A program made the position numbers and the translations under genes. Below are positions 17,223 to 26,531 of a DNA stretch of 64,000 nt, piece after piece; positions within the stretch are counted from its first letter, which is position 1; the number at the start of each line of letters is the position of its first letter. The notes beneath the pieces were generated by a model. It saw only the letters and a program-made list of their open reading frames with translations. It had not been told where the DNA came from and made no database searches. This stretch comes from UBA6115 sp050952935. Its GTDB lineage: Bacteria; Bacillota; Clostridia; Christensenellales; Aristaeellaceae. The DNA lies in the NCBI GenBank assembly GCA_050952935.1, contig JBMNLS010000001.1, forward strand, positions 744,001 through 808,000. The letters are read 5' to 3'.

Positions 17223-18666
17223 TTTCTTTCCTCGCTATCTCCAGCCAGTCGATGTCAGACACATAGTCCTGATCGCTGTATTCCCGCTGTTTATACTGTT
17301 GGGCGCTGACTTTTTTGCCGCCTTGGGTCGTTTGCGCCGGGGCTTTGGCCCGGGCAGCGTCGACGGTGGTGATGCCCTCTTTTTTCCAGGAGGAGAGCAC
17401 TTTGTCGATATAGCTCAGCTTCTGCCGGCTTGATCGGGCCTGGCTGGCCGCCTCCCGGATGAGGGCGTCGTTGTGCCCCGCCTCCCGCCAGGCGCGGTAG
17501 CGCAGCAGATCCTGCTCCCCCGGTCGGCCCTCCTGGCCGGAGAGCTCAAACACCTGAAACATGGCGGGCTGGAAGGCTTTGAGCGCCGTCAAATGCTCTT
17601 TCACAGCGACATCATCCGCAAGCCCCAAAGACTGCCAGGCCGTCAGCCGCGGTTCCAGATCCTCAAAGGCCCCCCGGCGCGCCTGCACCGCCCGGGCCGC
17701 CAGCACGATCATCTCATGGGGGAAGCGCTCCCGAAGCGCCCGGTAGGCCGGCAGCACGGTGAAGGCAAGCTGGCTGGATACGCCCAGGATCTCCAGCACC
17801 TGCTTAAGCTGCTCCGCGTCCCGGCTGTCCTTTTCCAGCTTGCCTGAAACGGCGGCGGCGCTGGTGTTGCCCTGGCGCTGGAGGCGGTCTAAAATCCGGT
17901 CCAAATAGGAGAAGGAAGGATGGTTGGCGGACACGGTTTCCTGACAGGCGGCGATGATGGCCGCCTCGTCAAAGCCCCAATCCTGGCTCCATTTGCGGTA
18001 AAGGGCAAGCTCGGGCTCGGTGGGCAAGCGGCGCAGGTTAAACTGGCTTAGCACGCTCCTTGCCCCCTGGTGGGTGCGCTTGGAATGGCTAAGGTAGTTT
18101 TCCGCGTCCTCCGGCGTCATCACCCCGTCCTCCCGCATGGCAACGGCTAGGGACTGGGCGCTTTTGAAGGAAAAGTTGCTGCCCCGGGTGTCGGCGCAGT
18201 AGTTGAGCAGCATCAGCACCACCTCCTGGGGCAGGCCCAGATCCTGCACCCACTCATAGGCCAACGCAATGTCGCCCGGGCGCAGCTTGCGCCGTCCGTC
18301 AAACTGGGCATACACCGCGTCGCTAAACAGGATAAAGGCGCGGTCCTCTTGCATGCCGTCCTGCCCGGTGAGGAGGCGTTGGCCCAGGCTGTGGTAGACA
18401 TATTGCAGGGGTTTGTCGCTCACCCGCTCCACCAGGCGGCGGCGCTCCCAAAAACGGAGGGCCGCTTCCACCTGGACTTCCTCCAGGCCCAGCTCCTGGG
18501 CCATTTGCTTCACGGAATAATCAGGCGTGCCCCGGTGGCTGTGGTACAGCCCTAACAGGTAAATCTTCACCTGGTCGCCGGAGGCGTCGGGCAGGTATTC
18601 GGTGAAAAACAGGTTTTCCACCGCCGTTACGCCAAAGATCTTGGCCTGTTCATCCAGGTTAAACAT
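17212..18666 (-). CDS. DnaD/DnaB-like replication initiation protein
   Basis: 484 residues from the ATG at 18666, where a GGGAG site precedes the start; the longer frame extends into the upstream tlyA gene. After an N-terminal winged-helix-like region, two DnaD C-terminal-type domains are visible, each ending with the family Y-x3-I-x3-W-like signature: YLDRILDRL (about residue 255) and YIDKVLSSW (about residue 418). Such proteins remodel DNA and recruit helicase during initiation and restart. It overlaps both tlyA and dnaI. Confidence 0.88.
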   Translation of the reverse strand: MFNLDEQAKIFGVTAVENLFFTEYLPDASGDQVKIYLLGLYHSHRGTPDYSVKQMAQELGLEEVQVEAALRFWERRRLVERVSDKPLQYVYHSLGQRLLTGQDGMQEDRAFILFSDAVYAQFDGRRKLRPGDIALAYEWVQDLGLPQEVVLMLLNYCADTRGSNFSFKSAQSLAVAMREDGVMTPEDAENYLSHSKRTHQGARSVLSQFNLRRLPTEPELALYRKWSQDWGFDEAAIIAACQETVSANHPSFSYLDRILDRLQRQGNTSAAAVSGKLEKDSRDAEQLKQVLEILGVSSQLAFTVLPAYRALRERFPHEMIVLAARAVQARRGAFEDLEPRLTAWQSLGLADDVAVKEHLTALKAFQPAMFQVFELSGQEGRPGEQDLLRYRAWREAGHNDALIREAASQARSSRQKLSYIDKVLSSWKKEGITTVDAARAKAPAQTTQGGKKVSAQQYKQREYSDQDYVSDIDWLEIARKESGQ

Positions 18667-19504
18667 CTGTATGCTCCCGCGGGTTTTGCTGGTTTTGAAG
18701 TGCCGCCTCAACGCTTTTGGCAATGGCGCTGTCAAGGGTAGGGCTTTTTTCCGCCCGGCCAAAGACGATGTGAAAGAAAAACTCAATGGTGCCCCCATGG
18801 CCGGTGACCGGGCTGGCGCACACATCCACAACGCTGACGCCGGGAAGACCGTTCAGGTAATCGGCCAGGCTGCGCAGCATCGGCGCGTAGGCATCTTCCG
18901 CAATCTGCCCTGTGCGCCGGGCATGGGCGTCATCCACCTCAAACAGGGGCTTCACCAGACAAATCAATGTGCCTTCGCCGCCCAGAATGTTCCGGTAGAT
19001 GGGCACCGCCTCCCTGAGGGAAAGGTAGCTCAAATCGCAGGTGGCAAGGCTGGGGCGGGGATTTAGGCGCAGCAGCTCAGGGGATGACAGGTTGGTGCGC
19101 TCCAGGTTCACCACCCTGGGATTTTGCCGGAGGCTGCCCAGCAGCTGCCCAAAGCCCACATCAACCGCGTAGACACTCTCTGCCCCGTGCTTTAGGAGGC
19201 AATCGGTAAACCCGCCGGCTGAGGCGCCCGCGTCCAGGCAAACCTGGCCTGTGGGGTTGATCTCAAAGGCCGACAGCGCGCCCGCCAGCTTCAGCCCCCC
19301 TTTGGCCAGATAGGGGGACTGGCTGCCTTTGATGCGGATCATGTCATCGGCTGATACTTTCATGCCGGGCTTTGCGGGCCGGTCGTTCACCAGCACTTTG
19401 CCGGCCATGATCAGCGCCGTTGCCTTCCGGGGGCTTTCCACCAGCCCCAGCTGGAGCAGCTGGTCGCAGATCAGCTGCTTGGCCACTTTTTTCAAGCCCC
19501 TCAC
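18659..19504 (-). CDS. tlyA: TlyA-family rRNA 2'-O-methyltransferase
   Basis: 281 residues, start GTG at 19504 overlapping the sigma factor stop (GTGA). An N-terminal S4 RNA-binding domain (about residues 5-65) is followed by an FtsJ-type methyltransferase fold with the SAM loop LDAGASAGGFTDCLL (about residues 89-103) and LVKPLFE. TlyA proteins methylate ribose in rRNA. In many Bacillota the gene sits among replication and repair genes, as here. Confidence 0.93.
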   Translation of the reverse strand: MRGLKKVAKQLICDQLLQLGLVESPRKATALIMAGKVLVNDRPAKPGMKVSADDMIRIKGSQSPYLAKGGLKLAGALSAFEINPTGQVCLDAGASAGGFTDCLLKHGAESVYAVDVGFGQLLGSLRQNPRVVNLERTNLSSPELLRLNPRPSLATCDLSYLSLREAVPIYRNILGGEGTLICLVKPLFEVDDAHARRTGQIAEDAYAPMLRSLADYLNGLPGVSVVDVCASPVTGHGGTIEFFFHIVFGRAEKSPTLDSAIAKSVEAALQNQQNPREHTDV

Positions 19505-20232
19505 ACCGCCTGCATCACGTTTTTAAGCGTGCGCAGCACCCGGCGCTCCATGCGGGACACCTGCATCTGGGTCAGCTGCATTTTTTTAGCGGTAGCCTGC
19601 TGGGATAACTGATCCCGGAACCTGAGGGTGATCAGCTGCCGCTCATCCTCCGACAGGGAGACCAGGGCATGGCGCAGGTCTTCCCGCATCTCAAAATCCT
19701 CATAGCCTCGCTCGTCCCGGCCCAGATGGGCAAAAAACTGCATTCCCTCATCATCCTGGGCGTCCAGGGAGGACACCTGGGTCTTCTCCCGGGAGGCGTG
19801 GACTTTGAGCACCTGCTCCACCTGCCATCCCAAGTGCTGGGCCAGTTCATCGGCGGTGGGCTCCCGTCTGAGGGATTGCACCAACTGCTCCATGGCCCGG
19901 TCCATCTGCATGCCCTGCTCCCTAAGCCCCCGTGGAGGACGCATCATCTGTGCCCGGTCCCTGATATGGTTGCGCACGGTGCCGGTGATGGTGGGGGTGA
20001 CATAGGTGGTAAAGCGCAGGCCGCGCTTCGGGTCAAAGCGCTTCAAGGCGGTCACCAGCGCCATGGCGGCCACTTGCCTTAAATCCTCCAACTCAATGCC
20101 CCGGCCGGTAAAACGGGCCGCAATGGCATGGCAAAGCGGCAGGGCGGCGCTGACCGCCGCCTCCATGTTTTCGGGCGTCGGATCCAGCGCGTAGGCCATC
20201 GCGGTGTTATGGATGTTGTCTGCGTTCATCAT
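19501..20232 (-). CDS. SigB/SigF/SigG-family RNA polymerase sigma factor
   Basis: About 243 residues from the ATG at 20232; a second ATG at 20229 is equally possible and both overlap the upstream stop. Region 2 is seen as GIELEDLRQVAAMALVTALKRFD and TYVTPTITGTVRNHIRD, region 3 as RREPTADELAQHLG, and the region 4 helix-turn-helix near the C-terminus (LSQQATAKKMQLTQMQVSRMERR). This is the family of general stress and forespore sigma factors. It is translationally coupled to the anti-sigma-like gene just upstream. No anti-anti-sigma (SpoIIAA/RsbV) gene is present in the operon. Confidence 0.9.
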   Translation of the reverse strand: MMNADNIHNTAMAYALDPTPENMEAAVSAALPLCHAIAARFTGRGIELEDLRQVAAMALVTALKRFDPKRGLRFTTYVTPTITGTVRNHIRDRAQMMRPPRGLREQGMQMDRAMEQLVQSLRREPTADELAQHLGWQVEQVLKVHASREKTQVSSLDAQDDEGMQFFAHLGRDERGYEDFEMREDLRHALVSLSEDERQLITLRFRDQLSQQATAKKMQLTQMQVSRMERRVLRTLKNVMQAV

Positions 20233-20609
20233 TTTGTTCCCGCTGGCAGCGCCATGGTGACGCTGTAAATGCCGCAATGATCCCCTTCCAGTTTAACGTC
20301 TGTGACTAAGGTGCCGATGATCAGCTGGGCCATCTCCGGATCCATGGGCTTGCAGGCCGTGAGGTGCTCGGCCCGGTGAGCGTTGAGGGCCAGGTTGAAC
20401 ATGCCATGCTCCACACTGGTGATTAGGGTGACCTGCTCCACCCGCCGTTCCTGATGGGTCAGCAGCTCAAAAGCTTCTTCTGCCGCTGAGCGCAGGTCAT
20501 CAATCACGGCCAGGGACAGCCCCGCCAGGGAACCCGCGGCGCCAAGGGCCAGGTTGATCACCAGCCCCCATTCCCGTCCGGCGGGCACGGTCACACGCAT
20601 TTCATTCAT
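20229..20609 (-). CDS. Anti-sigma factor-like protein (RsbW/SpoIIAB relative, degenerate)
   Basis: 126 residues. The N-terminus (TVPAGREWGLVINLALGAA, then IDDLRSAAEEAFELL) matches the start of SpoIIAB/RsbW GHKL-fold anti-sigma factors, and it sits exactly where such a gene is expected, overlapping its sigma factor. The family's ATP-binding Asn in EAVTNAI is replaced (EAFELLT) and no DxGxG box is visible, so kinase activity is unlikely. It starts at an ATGA overlap with the dnaE stop. Identification is from weak similarity plus position. Confidence 0.65.
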   Translation of the reverse strand: MNEMRVTVPAGREWGLVINLALGAAGSLAGLSLAVIDDLRSAAEEAFELLTHQERRVEQVTLITSVEHGMFNLALNAHRAEHLTACKPMDPEMAQLIIGTLVTDVKLEGDHCGIYSVTMALPAGTK

Positions 20610-23600
20610 GATTTTTTCACCACCTTGATTTGTTCAGGGCTAAGAATAGTCAGCAGGTCGGCCCGGGCGTCCAGGGCGTCGCCGGTCCACCAGCTGCGGG
20701 GGGCCAAAAAAACGCCCTCTTCATCGATCAGTTTCACATATACCGGGATGTCCCCCGGCAGCCTGCCGAGCAATTTCCCGCAGGCATCCGTCTGGTTGCG
20801 CCGTAGGTTTAAGTATAGCTTGACCGGAGCGCACTTGGCAAGGGCTGTATCGCTTTCAGGCGGCGCTTCATCAGGCATTTCTTCCGCTTTTTCAAGGGGC
20901 TGGGCCTTTTCCACGATGAGGGAGGCGGGCCGGTCCTCGGTCACGGACAGGCGCCCGGTGAAAAGATAGGCCGCGTCCGTTTGCAGGCTGCCCTGAAGGC
21001 GCTCAAACACCCGGGGGAAGAGCAGGCACTCCACCTGGCCGGTCAAATCTTCCAGGGTCACAAAGGCCATCAGGTCGCCCTTGCGGGTGGCCTTGTGCTT
21101 GATCTGGATGACAAGCCCCCCCAGGGTGACGGTGATGCCGTCATATTCAAGCCCCTTGTCATCCCGCTCAGCCAGCTCCTCCAGCTGCCTCGAGTTCCAG
21201 CTCAGGCTGTCCAGGGTGTCCATGTATTCATCCAGGGGATGGCCGGAGATATAGATCCCGCTCACTTCCTTTTCCATGGCCAGCATCGTCCGGAAAGGGT
21301 ATTCCTCCAGATCCGGGTATTCCAGCGCTTCCTCATGGCCGTTTCCGGCGGCGGGCCCCGCCGGGTCAAACAAGGAGAGCTGCCCGGCGTGGTTGTTGCG
21401 GCGTTTCTTGGCGTCAGCGTCCATGATCGGCTCATACACCGCCATGCACTGCACCCGCTTGGCCCCCAGGCCATCAAAGCAGCCCGCTTTGATGAGGGCT
21501 TCCACGGCACGCTTGTTCACCTGGGACAGGTCGATGCGGCGGCAAAAGTCATAGATGTTGCGGTAATCACCGTGCTGAATGCGCTGTGTCACAATGCTTT
21601 CCACCGCTTTTTCGCCCAGGGATTTGATGGCGGCCAGGCCAAAGCGGATGCCTTCCCGGCCCGTGTCATCCCGGCACACGGTGAACTTGGCGAAGGAGCG
21701 GTTGATGTCCGGCGGCAGGATCGGGATATCATGCCGCCTGCAAAACTGCACATAGCCCGCGATTTTGGAGGTGGCGCTCATGTAGGAGTTGATGAGGGCC
21801 GCCATGAACTGGGCGGGATAGTAGCGCTTGAGCCAAGCTGTGCGCACGCACACCAGGGCATAGGGGGCGGCGTGGGACTTGTTGAAGGCGTAGCTGGCAA
21901 AGGCCATCATCTTGTCATAAATTGTTTCAGCCGCCTCAGCGGGGATGCCCTGGGCCACAGCGCCGGGCACATTTTCCTCAGGCGAGCCATAGACGAAGTT
22001 CTGCCGCTCCCGGGCCATCACATCGTGCTTCTTTTTGCTCATGGCCCGGCGGATTTCGTCGCTGCGTCCAAAGGTGTAGCCGGCCAGGTCGCGCACAATC
22101 TGCATCACCTGCTCCTGATACACGATGCAGCCGTAGGTAACCTGAAGGATGGGCTTTAATTCCGGCACCAGGTAGGTGACGGTTTCAGGGTGGTGCTTGC
22201 CCCGCACAAAGCGGGGGATGGAGGCCATGGGGCCGGGCCGGTAAAGGGAGATGGCGGCGATGATGTCCTCAAAGCTCTCCGGCCTGAGCTCCGTGATAAA
22301 GCTGCGCATCCCGGCGCTTTCCAGCTGGAACACGCCGTCGGTATCCCCCTGGGAGAGCATCCGGTAAACCTCCGGGTCATCAATGGGGATGTCCTCAGCC
22401 TTCATGTGCCGCCCGGTGTCTCCCACCATTTTTAGGGCATCGCGAATGACGGTGAGGGTTCTAAGCCCCAGAAAGTCGTTTTTCAACAGCCCCAGTTCCG
22501 CGATGTTGCCCATGGCGTACTGGGTGGTGATCACATTGTCGTTGGTTTGCAGCGGCACATATTCAGTCAGCGGTTTTTCGGTGATGAGTACCCCCGCCGC
22601 GTGGGTGGCGGCGTGGCGGGGCATGCCTTCCAGCAGCAGGGCGGTGTCAATGAGCCGGCGCACCCGGGGGTCGGAATCCCGGGCTTCCAGCAGCTGCGGG
22701 TTTTGCAGCAGGGCCTTTTCCAGGGTGATGTTCAGCTCCATGGGCACCATCTTGGCCACGGCGTCCGTTTCCTGATAGCTGTAGCCCAGCACCCTGCCCA
22801 CATCCCGGATCACGCCCCGAGCGGCCATGGTGCCAAAGGTGATGATCTGGGCCACATGGTCGACGCCGTATTTGCGGGTCACATAGTCGATGACCTCCTG
22901 GCGGCGCTCATAGCACAGGTCGATGTCCAAATCTGGCAGGCTTACCCGCTCCGGGTTCAGAAAGCGCTCAAAAAGAAGGTTATACTTCAGCGGATCCAGC
23001 TGGGTGATGTTCAGACAATAGGCCACAATGGAGCCCGCCCCGCTGCCCCGCCCCGGGCCCACCATGATGTCCTGCTCCCGGGCGTACTTGATAAAATCCC
23101 ACACGATGAGAAAATAATCCACAAAGCCCATGGAGCCAATCACATCCAGCTCATACTCCAGGCGGTTTATGGCGGCCTGGGGCATGTCCGGGTAGCGGGC
23201 TTTGAGCCCCTCAAAGCACACCCGGCGCAGAAGCTGGGGGTTGGTTTCATCTGGGGAATCCGACAGGTAATGGGGCAGGTGGTGGCTGTTAAAATCAAAA
23301 TCCACCCGGCAGCGCAGGGCGATTTCATGGGTGCGGCTGATGGCGTCCCCCAGGTCGGGGAAAAGGCCCCGCATTTCCGCCTCGCTTTTCACATAGAGCT
23401 CTTCGGTTTCCATGCGCATGCGCTGGTTATCCTCAAGGGTTTTCCCGGTTTGGATGCACATGAGCACTTCCTGGGCGCGTGCGTCTTCTTTTCTGAGGTA
23501 GTGACAGTCGTTGGTGACGACAAGCGGGATGCCGGTTTCCTCAGACACCTTGATCAGCCGGGGGATCACCTGCTTTTCCTCCAGGATCGCGTGATCCATC

Positions 23601-24115
23601 AGCTCGATGAAGTAATTGCCCGGCCCCATGATCTCCTGCATCATGAGGGCGTGCTCCCTGGCGTCCTCATAGCGCCCTTCAAGCAGCAGCTTGGGCAGCT
23701 CCCCAGACAGGCAGGCGGAAAGGGCGATCAGCCCCTGGGAATGCTCCCGCAGGAGCGCCAGGTCAATCCGGGGCTTATAGTAAAATCCCCGGACAAAGCC
23801 CTCGGAGCTCAGCTTCATCAGGTTCCGGTAGCCCTGCATGTTTTCGCACAGCAGGATCAGGTGGCTGTATTCCCGGGCCTGGCTGGTTTTCTCCGTCATG
23901 TCCGGGCACACATACATCTCACAGCCAATCACAGGGTGGATACCCGCCTTTTTGGCCGCCTTGTAAAAATCAATCACCCCATACAACGCCCCGTGGTCGG
24001 TGATGGCGCAGGCGTCCATCCCCAGCTCCTGAAGCCTGGCCATTAAGGGATTGATGCGGCAGGCGCCGTCAAGCAAGCTGTATTCCGTATGCAGGTGCAG
24101 GTGTGCAAAAGCCAT
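20606..24115 (-). CDS. dnaE: DNA polymerase III subunit alpha (DnaE)
   Basis: 1169 residues from the ATG at 24115, preceded by AAGGAGG. The PHP domain begins HLHTEYSLLDGACRINP, the polymerase palm carries the catalytic aspartates in LPDLDIDLCYERR (about residue 405) next to GPGRGSGAGS, and a C-terminal OB-fold (ITVTLGGLVIQIKHKATRKGD) and tail follow. It is the replicative or translesion/primer-extending polymerase, depending on whether a PolC exists elsewhere. It heads the operon that continues with anti-sigma, sigma, tlyA and the replication-initiation genes. Confidence 0.97.
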   Translation of the reverse strand: MAFAHLHLHTEYSLLDGACRINPLMARLQELGMDACAITDHGALYGVIDFYKAAKKAGIHPVIGCEMYVCPDMTEKTSQAREYSHLILLCENMQGYRNLMKLSSEGFVRGFYYKPRIDLALLREHSQGLIALSACLSGELPKLLLEGRYEDAREHALMMQEIMGPGNYFIELMDHAILEEKQVIPRLIKVSEETGIPLVVTNDCHYLRKEDARAQEVLMCIQTGKTLEDNQRMRMETEELYVKSEAEMRGLFPDLGDAISRTHEIALRCRVDFDFNSHHLPHYLSDSPDETNPQLLRRVCFEGLKARYPDMPQAAINRLEYELDVIGSMGFVDYFLIVWDFIKYAREQDIMVGPGRGSGAGSIVAYCLNITQLDPLKYNLLFERFLNPERVSLPDLDIDLCYERRQEVIDYVTRKYGVDHVAQIITFGTMAARGVIRDVGRVLGYSYQETDAVAKMVPMELNITLEKALLQNPQLLEARDSDPRVRRLIDTALLLEGMPRHAATHAAGVLITEKPLTEYVPLQTNDNVITTQYAMGNIAELGLLKNDFLGLRTLTVIRDALKMVGDTGRHMKAEDIPIDDPEVYRMLSQGDTDGVFQLESAGMRSFITELRPESFEDIIAAISLYRPGPMASIPRFVRGKHHPETVTYLVPELKPILQVTYGCIVYQEQVMQIVRDLAGYTFGRSDEIRRAMSKKKHDVMARERQNFVYGSPEENVPGAVAQGIPAEAAETIYDKMMAFASYAFNKSHAAPYALVCVRTAWLKRYYPAQFMAALINSYMSATSKIAGYVQFCRRHDIPILPPDINRSFAKFTVCRDDTGREGIRFGLAAIKSLGEKAVESIVTQRIQHGDYRNIYDFCRRIDLSQVNKRAVEALIKAGCFDGLGAKRVQCMAVYEPIMDADAKKRRNNHAGQLSLFDPAGPAAGNGHEEALEYPDLEEYPFRTMLAMEKEVSGIYISGHPLDEYMDTLDSLSWNSRQLEELAERDDKGLEYDGITVTLGGLVIQIKHKATRKGDLMAFVTLEDLTGQVECLLFPRVFERLQGSLQTDAAYLFTGRLSVTEDRPASLIVEKAQPLEKAEEMPDEAPPESDTALAKCAPVKLYLNLRRNQTDACGKLLGRLPGDIPVYVKLIDEEGVFLAPRSWWTGDALDARADLLTILSPEQIKVVKKS

Positions 24116-24136
24116 GGTCGTCCTCCTTGAGGGTTC

Positions 24137-24165
24137 ATTATATCGGATTAAGGGTCGGGGTTCAA
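24137..24165 (-). promoter_or_regulatory. Sigma-A promoter for the dnaE operon
   Basis: Minus strand: TTGAAC (24160-24165), 17-base spacer, TATAAT (24137-24142), about 22 bases before the dnaE ATG. It diverges from the transporter promoter. Confidence 0.8.
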
Positions 24166-24201
24166 TGAATCCGACCATCGGAAAAAAGACGTTTTCCCCA
24201 G

Positions 24202-24230
24202 TTGACCCTTGCCCCGCTCTCCGATATGAT
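24202..24230 (+). promoter_or_regulatory. Sigma-A promoter placing the start site on the DMT start codon
   Basis: TTGACC (24202-24207), 17-base spacer, TATGAT (24225-24230). The -10 ends only six bases before the ATG at 24237, so the transcript is expected to begin at or next to the start codon. Confidence 0.7.
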
Positions 24231-24236
24231 TTACAC

Positions 24237-25106
24237 ATGTTTTATGTTGTTTCTCTTTTAGTGGGCGCTTTGATTTCGGTGATGGTTGCCATCAACGGCA
24301 AGCTGACTGCCGCGGCTGGCCGCCCGCTTGCGCTGGTATTGATTCATCTGGTGGCGTTCTTTGTGATGGCCCTGGTGATGGCCTTCAAAAAGGAGAAACC
24401 GAGCGCCAAGGGCTTACGACCCTGGCAGCTGAGCGCGGGCCTGATCGGTTTGTTGACCACCACATTTAACAACCTGGCCTTTGGCCGTATTTCAGTGTCG
24501 GCGATCATGGCCCTGGCGCTTTTGGGGGAGAGCATTTCCGGCCTGCTGGCGGATCACTTTGGCCTTTTGGGCCTTCCGGTCAGGAAGATGCAAAAGGGCA
24601 AGCTGCTGGGCGCGCCCATCATGGCGCTGGGCATCCTGGTGATGCTGGACAGCTTTGACACGCTGGCGGTGATCGTTTCCCTGCTGGCAGGGTTTACTAT
24701 CCTTTTTTCCCGTCTGTTAAACGGCCAAGTGACCCGACAAACCTCAGTATATAATGCCACCTTCATCAACTATGGCGTGGGGTTTGTGGGCGCTGTGGCG
24801 CTGTTTTTCATGGAGGGAGGGCAGTATCAGCCGTTCCCGGGCCCGGTCACCCTGTACCTGGGCGGCCTGATTGGCGTGGTCGCCGTGCTCGCCACCAGCG
24901 CCATGATAGGGCGTATTGCCTCTTTTTACATGACCCTGGCCCTTTTTGTGGGCCAGGTGGCGGCCAGCGTCCTGCTGGATGTCGCTTTAAGCGGTGTCTT
25001 TTCCCTCAAGGTGTTGCTGGGCGGGGTCTGCGTGCTGCTGGGCCTCATCCTGGCGCTGATCATTGACCGCAGGGCGGAAACAAAGAACCTCGGGGTACCC
25101 GGATAA
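24237..25106 (+). CDS. DMT-superfamily transporter (DUF606/YdcZ type, two-domain)
   Basis: 289 residues forming about ten membrane helices, in two halves that each resemble the ~145-residue DUF606 unit (VGALISVMVAINGKLTAAAG in the first, a related pattern from about residue 150). Drug/metabolite transporters of this type export small metabolites; the substrate is unknown. I chose the ATG at 24237, after which the hydrophobic family start appears; there is no Shine-Dalgarno sequence before it and the promoter abuts it. Longer starts lie within dnaE's promoter region. Confidence 0.82.
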   Translation: MFYVVSLLVGALISVMVAINGKLTAAAGRPLALVLIHLVAFFVMALVMAFKKEKPSAKGLRPWQLSAGLIGLLTTTFNNLAFGRISVSAIMALALLGESISGLLADHFGLLGLPVRKMQKGKLLGAPIMALGILVMLDSFDTLAVIVSLLAGFTILFSRLLNGQVTRQTSVYNATFINYGVGFVGAVALFFMEGGQYQPFPGPVTLYLGGLIGVVAVLATSAMIGRIASFYMTLALFVGQVAASVLLDVALSGVFSLKVLLGGVCVLLGLILALIIDRRAETKNLGVPG

Positions 25107-25120
25107 ATCCTTGGCCTTCC

Positions 25121-25149
25121 TTGCCCTTCTTCCACGTTCGCCTTATACT
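25121..25149 (+). promoter_or_regulatory. Candidate promoter for mnmE
   Basis: TTGCCC (25121-25126), 17-base spacer, TATACT (25144-25149), about 20 bases before the mnmE ATG with its GGGAGGG site. Confidence 0.6.
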
Positions 25150-25169
25150 GTCCCACAGGGAGGGCAGCC

Positions 25170-26528
25170 ATGAAACAAACCACCATCGCGGCGCTGGCTA
25201 CCCCGCCGGGCAAAGGCGGGCTGGCGGTGATCCGGATCAGCGGGCCTAAGGCCCTGGAGATTCTGCAGGGCGTGTTCGCGCCCAAAAACCCGGGGACCGC
25301 CTTTGCGCCGCGGATGATGATGTATGGGCATCTGCGGGATGGAGATAGGATGCTGGATGAGTGCATGGCGGTGTACCTGAAAGCGCCCCACACCTATACC
25401 CGGGAAGATGTGGCAGAGCTGTACCTCCACGGCGGGGAATATGTGGTGAAAGCGGCGCTAAAAGTGCTGTATCACAGGGGCGCGGCGCCGGCGGAGGCCG
25501 GAGAGTTTACCCGGCGGGCCTTTCTCAATGGCCGCATTGACCTGAGCCGCGCTGAGGCGGTGATGCAGCTGATTTCAGCCACGGGCCAGAAAGCCGCCAG
25601 CGCCGCATTGCGGCAGCTGCAAGGCGGCGCTTTGCGCTTTGTGCAGGAGGCCCAGGCGGAGCTTATCCGGTTGATGGCCGGCTGTGTGGCGGCGATTGAT
25701 TACCCTGAGGAGATCGACCAGGAAGAGGCGGTGGGGGACATTGCGCCCAGCCTGCTTCGCCTGGCGGAAAAACTGGAGGCCGCCTGTGACGAGCGGGGAA
25801 CCAGAATACTGGAAGAGGGCCTGCAGGTGGTGATCTGTGGGAAGCCCAATGTGGGCAAGTCCTCGCTGCTAAACGCTCTTTTGGGGGAGGAGAAGGCCAT
25901 CGTCACCGATCTGCCCGGCACCACCCGGGATTTGGTTTCAGGCAGCGTGATGCTAAAAGGCATCCCCGTGCATTTTAAGGACACGGCGGGCATCAGGCAA
26001 AGCGATGAGGTGGTGGAGCAGATCGGTATCCGGCGTGCCCGTGAGGCCATGAAAAGCGCCGACCTGTGCCTGATGGTGCTGGACGCTGGGGAAGCGCCCG
26101 ACGCCCAGGACGAGGACATCCTGATGGAGCTGGAAAACCTGCCCCGGCTCATCGTGCTCAACAAGCAGGATTTGCCCCCCTCGCCAGCAGTGACGGACTG
26201 GCTGGCCCGGCACGGCGTTAAGGAAGATGAGCTGCTGCGCATTTCCGCCGTCACCGGGGAGGGCATGGCGCAGCTGAGAAGCGCCATTCGCGAAAGGGCA
26301 GGAAATCCCGGTGAAAACGCCCTCACGCTGACCCGTCATTTGCGCCTGGCCAGGCGTGCCGCGGATAACCTGAGGAGCGCCGCAGGCGCCATGCAGGAGG
26401 CGGTGCCGCTGGACCTGTGCGCAGTGGATCTTAACGAAGCCCTGGCGGCCCTTGGCCAGATCACTGGCGAAAATGTGGATGAAGCCCTGCTGGATGAGGT
26501 CTTCTCCAGCTTCTGCGTGGGGAAATAA
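25170..26528 (+). CDS. mnmE: tRNA modification GTPase MnmE
   Basis: 452 residues. With MnmG this enzyme builds the 5-carboxymethylaminomethyl group on wobble uridine. It has the N-terminal folate-binding domain (TIAALATPPGKGGLAVIRISG), then the G domain with GKPNVGKSS (about residue 226), LPGTTRD, DTAGIR and NKQD, and ends with the family's catalytic C-terminal CVGK. No mnmG gene lies nearby in the window. Confidence 0.97.
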   Translation: MKQTTIAALATPPGKGGLAVIRISGPKALEILQGVFAPKNPGTAFAPRMMMYGHLRDGDRMLDECMAVYLKAPHTYTREDVAELYLHGGEYVVKAALKVLYHRGAAPAEAGEFTRRAFLNGRIDLSRAEAVMQLISATGQKAASAALRQLQGGALRFVQEAQAELIRLMAGCVAAIDYPEEIDQEEAVGDIAPSLLRLAEKLEAACDERGTRILEEGLQVVICGKPNVGKSSLLNALLGEEKAIVTDLPGTTRDLVSGSVMLKGIPVHFKDTAGIRQSDEVVEQIGIRRAREAMKSADLCLMVLDAGEAPDAQDEDILMELENLPRLIVLNKQDLPPSPAVTDWLARHGVKEDELLRISAVTGEGMAQLRSAIRERAGNPGENALTLTRHLRLARRAADNLRSAAGAMQEAVPLDLCAVDLNEALAALGQITGENVDEALLDEVFSSFCVGK

Positions 26529-26531
26529 CGA

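Noticed and set aside
22547..24046. A 499-codon open frame on the plus strand antisense to dnaE
   Set aside because: It mirrors the codon structure of dnaE in a GC-rich region, has no recognisable motif and no ribosome binding site; dnaE itself is certain.
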